From: Podaxis mareebaensis
Lineage: Eukaryota > Basidiomycota > Agaricomycetes > Agaricales > Agaricaceae
Assembly: GCA_018524725.1 (NCBI GenBank)
Contig: JAEUWP010000489.1
Span: 1 to 25,070, forward strand
Length of the DNA stretch: 25,070 bases
Direction of reading: 5' to 3'
The position numbers were made by a program, and so were the translations under genes. Under the pieces are notes generated by a model. It was not told the DNA's origin. It did not search any database and saw nothing but the letters and a program-made list of their open reading frames with translations. Shown piece after piece: positions 19,656 through 25,070 of this stretch (its first letter is position 1; the number at the start of each line of letters is the position of its first letter).

Positions 19656-22074
19656 ATGAGCAGGACATTTCTCAAGGCTTTTGTTCTCTGCTTTTTTCCG
19701 CTCGTACTTGCGGCAACGCAGCGATTTGACTTTGTAGTCAATAATGCCGTCGTTAAGCCGGACGGTTTTGAGCGACCGTACGTATGCATCACTCCTATCC
19801 ATCCATTTCACTACATTCATGTGTGACTTTCTAGTGCTGTATTGATTAATGGAGAATACCCAGGCCCATTACTCAAGGCCAACAAAGGCGATCACATCGT
19901 CATTCCAACGCACAATCAACTCACCGATCCTCACATGAGGCGTAGCACCTCCATCGTGAGCTCTAATACATTCATGACGTACTAGTATAGCTGATAAATG
20001 ATGCGCAGCATTGGCACGGATTTTTCCAGCCACGCACCTCAGCCATGGACGGACCTGCCTTTGTCAATCAGTGTCCAATTCCACCCAACACAACGTTCAC
20101 GTACGAATTTGATGTCAACAATCAAAGCGGAAAGTTCGTCTCCCCATTCCTTATCACCTGGATATTCAAATCTCACACGTGTCACCCCAGCTTTTGGTAT
20201 CATTCCCACCTCTCCACACAGTACTGCGACGGTCTCCGTGGTGCATTCGTCGTCTACGGTCAGCTCTACCATCTTTAATTGCCACGCAACGCCTCAACAT
20301 AAATCGCCCGCTTTACAGACCCTGATGACCCACTCAAAGATCTCTATGACGTTGACGACGACAGCACGATCATCACACTTTCAGATTGGTACCATATCCT
20401 CGCACCGCGCGGCAATGACGAGTTCTTCTCATCTGGTGCCCCACCGTAATTGACCTTTCCTTCCCTCACGAGTCACACCCTCATTCAAGTTGACGCCACA
20501 GTGTCCCAGACTCAGGACTCATCAACGGCAAGGGCCGATACAACGGTGGACCCCTCGGTATGCATCTCGCAGCCAAGTATCCCCGCTTGCGACCAATAGT
20601 AATTCATCTTTCATCACAGTGCCCTATGCGGTGGTCAATGTAGAGCAAGGCAAACGCTACCGCCTCCGGATCTTTTCTCTTTCCTGCCGCCCATTCTTCA
20701 CTTTCTCGATTGACGGTCATAACATCACTTTCATCGAGGCTGATGGAATCGAACACGATCCTGTCGAGGTGCAGAACATTGATATTTACGCTGGTACGCC
20801 ACCGCTGTCAACTGTCATCTTCGGGACTGCTCGGTTGACTCTTGATGTAGCCCAGCGCGTTTCTGCGATCCTTCATGCTAATCAACCTATTGACAATTAT
20901 TGGATCCGTGCGCCTCCGACTGGTGGTAACCCGAAAAACAATCCAAACTGTGCGTTTAACCTTCACAAATTTGTACATGTCAATGATGAATTCTGACTTC
21001 GTACAGTCAACCCCAACCTTACGCTTGCTATTCTGAGGTACAAAGGCGCTTCTGATGAAGAACCTACGACAGTTAACGTAGTAGGACACAAGCTACTGGA
21101 CGAAGAGATGCACGTCAGTCCGGATCGAACATCGAACTCATTTCGAGACGCTTACTCATTTCCTTCAGCCAATTGCACAGGAAGGCCCTGGAAAGGTATG
21201 TACTCACTACACTCTCCGTCCGAAACTCGCCTTGACACCATCCGCCAGCTCGGGGACGGCACAGCCGACAAGACAATCGTACTCAACATTGATAACACTG
21301 TAGGTGATCCATCTCATCCCTGCAGTTCCGTCGTCCAATCAATTGATCCGTGGGCACTATATCTGATCAATCCTCCCTTCTTTGATATCAATGGTGTATC
21401 TTACGTTTCGCCTTCTGTCCCTGTCCTTCTTCAACTCCTAAGCGGCGCCAAGAGACCTGAAGACCTCATTCCTTCTGAGCAAGTGTTCATCATTCCGAAG
21501 AACTCGCTTATCGAAGTTACCTTCCCTGTCGGTCAGGGCCACCCCTTCCATTGTAAGTGCTTTCAGCGGCATAGCAAATCACGGGGGTGTTGATTCGGTG
21601 CTTCATGTTAGTGCACGGACACACGTTCGACGTCGTACGTCCATCCGACGGAGAGTTCAACTTTAAGAAGTGAGTTTTCTCGTACACCGATTCTGTGTAA
21701 TAGTGGCTTACCAAAGTCGTTTAGCCCTCTTCGTCGTGACGTCTACCCAGGTGTGCTCAGCCACATTTATCAACATAATTTGATACTGACTTTGCACAGT
21801 CAACGGTAACACGACCTTCCGCTTCTGTATGTCACCCCTCATATTCTCACGTGCACGTTCTACCGCTTACTGACCTCACCTGCATCCAGTCTCCGACAAC
21901 CCAGGCGCTTGGTTCCTCCACTGCCACATTGACTGGCACCTCGAGGCTGGGCTCGCGATCGTCTTTGCCGAAGCACCCGAGGACAACGTTAGCGGTCCCC
22001 AGTCACAGATCACTCCGGATGATTGGAAGAATCTGTGCCCGGAGTATAATCAGCTTGAGCCCGAGTTCCAGTAG
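19656..22074 (+). CDS. Secreted laccase (multicopper oxidase, EC 1.10.3.2)
   Basis: Fifteen exons: 19656-19777, 19835-19955, 20009-20133, 20191-20258, 20319-20445, 20502-20557, 20620-20793, 20851-20949, 21007-21113, 21169-21195, 21249-21552, 21612-21669, 21725-21750, 21800-21826, 21890-22074; 1626 nt, 541 aa, in phase. The start MSRTFLKAF leads a signal peptide ([12 protein letters not shown]). Copper ligands are all present: HWHGFF (82-85), [16 protein letters not shown] (His127, His129), HPFHLHGH (440-447) and [12 protein letters not shown] with Cys492, His497 and Leu502 as the axial neighbour. It oxidises phenols and reduces oxygen to water outside the cell. Length is slightly above the usual 500-530 because of a stretch at residues about 360-386. 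The convergent neighbour is the G-domain gene. Confidence 0.95.
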
Positions 22075-22917
22075 GTTTAGAGTAGAACCCTTTAAGGGTA
22101 TGTTAGATACGCTTTTACTGTTCTCGTCGATTTACTTATAAGTAGAGCGTTTTGCCGGATGAGCAACAAGCGTCAAGGGTGCTTTTTGTGTTTTTCTTCG
22201 GTCCCCATGATGAGCTTAACTTGAGTCTTGACGCTGATTCTAGTTGTTAACACTAAGGGTAAACCTGGTTGTGTTTGGAACCAAATACGTTCAACACCTA
22301 TCCAGGATGTACGGCGTATATGCCGAGCCCCATCCCATAGAAATTTAAGGACCTTCCGGCAGATAATCATGGTACGTGGGAGCTCTGCGATGGAAGCGTT
22401 CCGCAACCCAGGCTTAGGTGATGAATAGGGTGCTGTATTCCCAACCTCAATCCCCTTCTTTGCAGCCCAATCCATATTCACTTAGATTTACTTCCGCCCT
22501 ATTGTTGAACCTCATCCCGCCGTGACCATCGTGTCATCCCACAGTAATTAGGATATTTTCCCAGATACTACACTACGGCACAGTCCGAATGAGGAAGCTA
22601 GAATGGATTTCCGGTCGATAACTCCCGGTCGTTGGTCACCGCAGATATTTAAGTGCCCTGCAAACACTCGAGGCCACCAAGAGTGATGGCAAATTTCCCA
22701 TCATCACATAATGCCTCGTCTTCGCACTTGGAGGGAGAGATGTTTGGGGACGCCGATCTGAATGTAAGCACATCACACTACTCTGGAAGCCTGATTTTCT
22801 GACACAAATGACGGATGAGTTCCTATGACGATGCCGATTCAAACGTAATTTTACATTCAAACTAGGACAGCACGCATGGATAGAGGTATGAACGGAGTAT
22901 GCTACGACATGACAACA
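22075..22917. other. Intergenic between convergent genes
   Basis: 843 bp between the stop codons of the laccase and the G-domain gene. No supportable ORF, RNA gene or repeat was seen; it should hold both polyadenylation regions. Confidence 0.6.
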
Positions 22918-24995
22918 CTATTTATCTCTCTCAACCTTGTCGAGCCCGAGGTGCTTCCGGATAACATTTTCAATGAACCCCTTTGGGTCGGTGGCTGGAT
23001 CTGGGACTGACTTGATCTTCTCAAGTGGCTCCTTTTTGAGTTCAGCTTTATGGTCTGCCAAAACCTTGGAAACAAGGTTGTTCGACAATGCTCTTGGAGG
23101 GTCAGAAGGCAAGATGTCGGCGAAGACACGATGCATGACCAAAATGAGGTTGACAATGTAAGTCGCCAGAAATTTTGCTGTTGAGGGGCTATTTCATAAG
23201 TAGCGTAAGTGGATAGATATCTCCAGGCTCAAGAGGTACGCACAATGGTTGGTACTTGCCGTAAAGGTAATCAATAGCCGAGGGGCTGAAGCCGAACTTG
23301 TCAAGTAAGGGCGCTAATGGTGTTGCGCCTGTGGTACCAAAGCTCGACATAGCCTCTGGGTGCGGCCTGAAATACAAGACGTCAATCACGTGTCCTATTC
23401 CCTTCGAAGGCGACATACAATATCTGGTTGACCTGGCCATCTATAAGGGGCTTGACAAGGGCAATCATTTCTGTAAAAAAGTCGGTCCCCGACAGGATCT
23501 AAGGCATGGATTAATGACGATAGAAAAAATTGAAGGAGACTCGACAGCTGTGAACCTTGGCGGGGTCATGGAAGTTCCAAGCCTTCAACACGTCCTCATG
23601 GATGCGCTGAATGCAGTCGATTAAAATTTGGCCTTTGAAAGCGCTACTGTGAGCAAGATCCAACCAATACTCTATGTCAGGGTCGTGAGCCCGTTGTTTG
23701 AATGTGGAATGGAATAGAGCTACTCTTGAACCCTTCGCTGATGAAACTGGATGAGCGCATATTCCGTGGTACTGGAAAAGGCTGAAATATACCTGATAGT
23801 GAGATCGACTTTCTGATGAGCGTCGACATGTTGAGCCACGATCCAAGGAGCCAACAGTTTATCTTCAACTTCACGTAGCTTCTCTCGTGTAACAGTTGTT
23901 AGGTCGCGAAGCGTCTCTGAGATAAAGCTGGCGTTGATAGGGAGTGACCGAAGAAGCGAAAAACGCTGAACCTTGGTAACCGGGGCCCTCGTTCGATATC
24001 CTCACACAACGTATTTGCGACTCCTGAAACTCCTTGATGGAATTCTGGAAGGATTCCCATGCTTTGCTGTCGGCTTCCTTCGGTGTGTCTTTCTTGTTAA
24101 ACTGTCGGACGAGTAGATCGTACTTGGTGAGGACCCCAATGATGGTAATGTTGACTAAACAAATGATGAGCCTCTAGCCAAGCAACAAAGCAGCTACTCT
24201 TACGTTCTTTGGCCAGCGCTAGCAGCTTCTCATCGCCCCTTTCTAGTAATCTCATCCCGGTTCGCGGTGTCTCGATACAGAGCCTACCGGTGCGGGCAGC
24301 AGGAATGAGCATCTGTCTAAATGTAGAGTGAATCAGGCCTCACCATATGGCGTGAATCCTTTCCGGAAGCTCCTTTGCATGACGATGGTTGAGGAATTTT
24401 TCCACCGTCTCCCAGTTGGTTTTAGAGCCAGCTTCGAAACCCTTACTGTCGTGCAGGATGAAGCGAGGGTTCACGGATGACGTGTATTCACGCTCAATGT
24501 CAGCGTCTCCAGCACGATCATGGGCGATATCAATCTATATTTCTCCTTCAATTTCTGATAGATGTCACAAGCTAATACGAACCTTCTCGGGATCAATGTT
24601 GAAAATGTTTCGGACAAGAGAAGACTTCCCTACGCCCGACTAGGGCATGTGAGTTGAACTGGGCAAGGAACGGAATCAGAACGCCCAACCTTTCCTATAA
24701 GAACGATGCGAAACCTTATACATATGTCAACATTGGGCCGTAATCATCTTCGAGTGTTACGAACTCACTTTGGACATGCTGCAAAGGTGGCATCGACCTG
24801 AGATGGTAAACCTGGCGGGATGGGAGGTATCTGAGGTTGAACAGGTGGAACAGACGGCGCGGGTGGCAAAATGGGCGAAGGTTGTGTTCCTTGGGGCGGT
24901 GATGTGGGTTTCTGGCAACAACACGGGAGACACACAAGTTTCCGACAACAACACGGGAGACGCATGGAATGGTCGTGGTAGGTTGCTACAGTCAT
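22918..24995 (-). CDS. P-loop G-domain (GTPase-like) protein
   Basis: Clear exons are 24995(?)-24769, 24714-24690, 24639-24583, 24534-24344, 24283-24204, 24154 onward, and 23177-22918, with further exons between about 24000 and 23260. Walker A is split by an intron: FRIVLIGK|SGVGKSSLVRN. Next come VNPRFILHDSKGFEAGS (DxxG, switch II), HAIWLCIETPRTGMRLLERG, NITIIGVLTKYDLLVRQ (TKYD, the G4 guanine motif), and further down WIVAQHVDAHQKVDL, EYWLDLAHSSAFKGQ, VLKAWNFHDPAK and FLATYIVNLILVMHRVFADI, to a Lys-rich end at 22918. This is the large agaricomycete G-domain family of unknown role. The N-terminus has Cys triplets and a Pro-rich linker. The start is uncertain: ATG 24995 or 24965, or beyond the window. 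Intron 23178-23259 is GC-AG. Confidence 0.85.
24911..24964 (-). repeat. 30-bp tandem duplication in the G-domain gene
   Basis: Positions 24911-24931 and 24941-24961 are near-identical around acaacaacacgggaga, with a 30-bp period. In the coding frame this doubles a LPCCC unit (LPCCCRK then LPCCCQK). Confidence 0.75.
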
Positions 24996-25070
24996 TGGAC
25001 GGTCAGTGGGAAATGGACACTCAGTGGGAAATTTCGCATTCCCACTCGAGATTTTCACCTTTTCCCTTCA

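Noticed and set aside
1..25070. CRISPR arrays, bacterial operons or ribosome-binding sites
   Set aside because: No short regular direct repeats with spacers; intron-rich genes show a eukaryotic nuclear genome.

Overview
The window looks like nuclear DNA of a filamentous fungus, most probably an agaricomycete basidiomycete. Genes are cut by many short introns (about 47-62 nt) with GTRNGT donors and YAG acceptors. The families found (laccase, DUF6533 and DUF6534 membrane proteins, the agaricomycete HNH-type family, G-domain proteins, a siderophore transporter) are typical of that class; a Ceratobasidium/Rhizoctonia-like source is only a guess.

Left end (1-2160): three tandem copies of a long repeat. 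Each carries on the + strand what reads as a type I hammerhead ribozyme, with helices kept while their sequences change. Next to them lie broken fragments of a BRR2-type spliceosomal helicase and of an MFS transporter, both on the minus strand and apparently joined. This end looks like mobile-element territory. From 2161 to 4660 no gene could be supported.

Middle left (4661-9400, minus strand): a chimeric, probably decaying locus in which an HNH-family protein (5' part) runs in frame into a DUF6534 seven-helix membrane protein (3' part). Upstream of it is a DUF6533-type membrane protein that assembles cleanly from seven exons.

Centre (10324-18000): a 14-exon siderophore-iron transporter (575 aa; exon lengths sum to a multiple of three) with two ATCTGATAA iron-GATA sites upstream of its start; a divergent, possibly mitochondrial TMEM242-like protein; and a convergent 1051-aa Ser/Pro-rich protein of unknown role.

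Right end (19656-25070): a 15-exon secreted laccase (541 aa, all copper ligands present) and, convergent to it, a P-loop GTPase-like G-domain protein whose 5' end lies close to the window edge. At least three genes use GC-AG introns with a strong GCAAGT donor. All gene models were spliced by eye, without transcript evidence.
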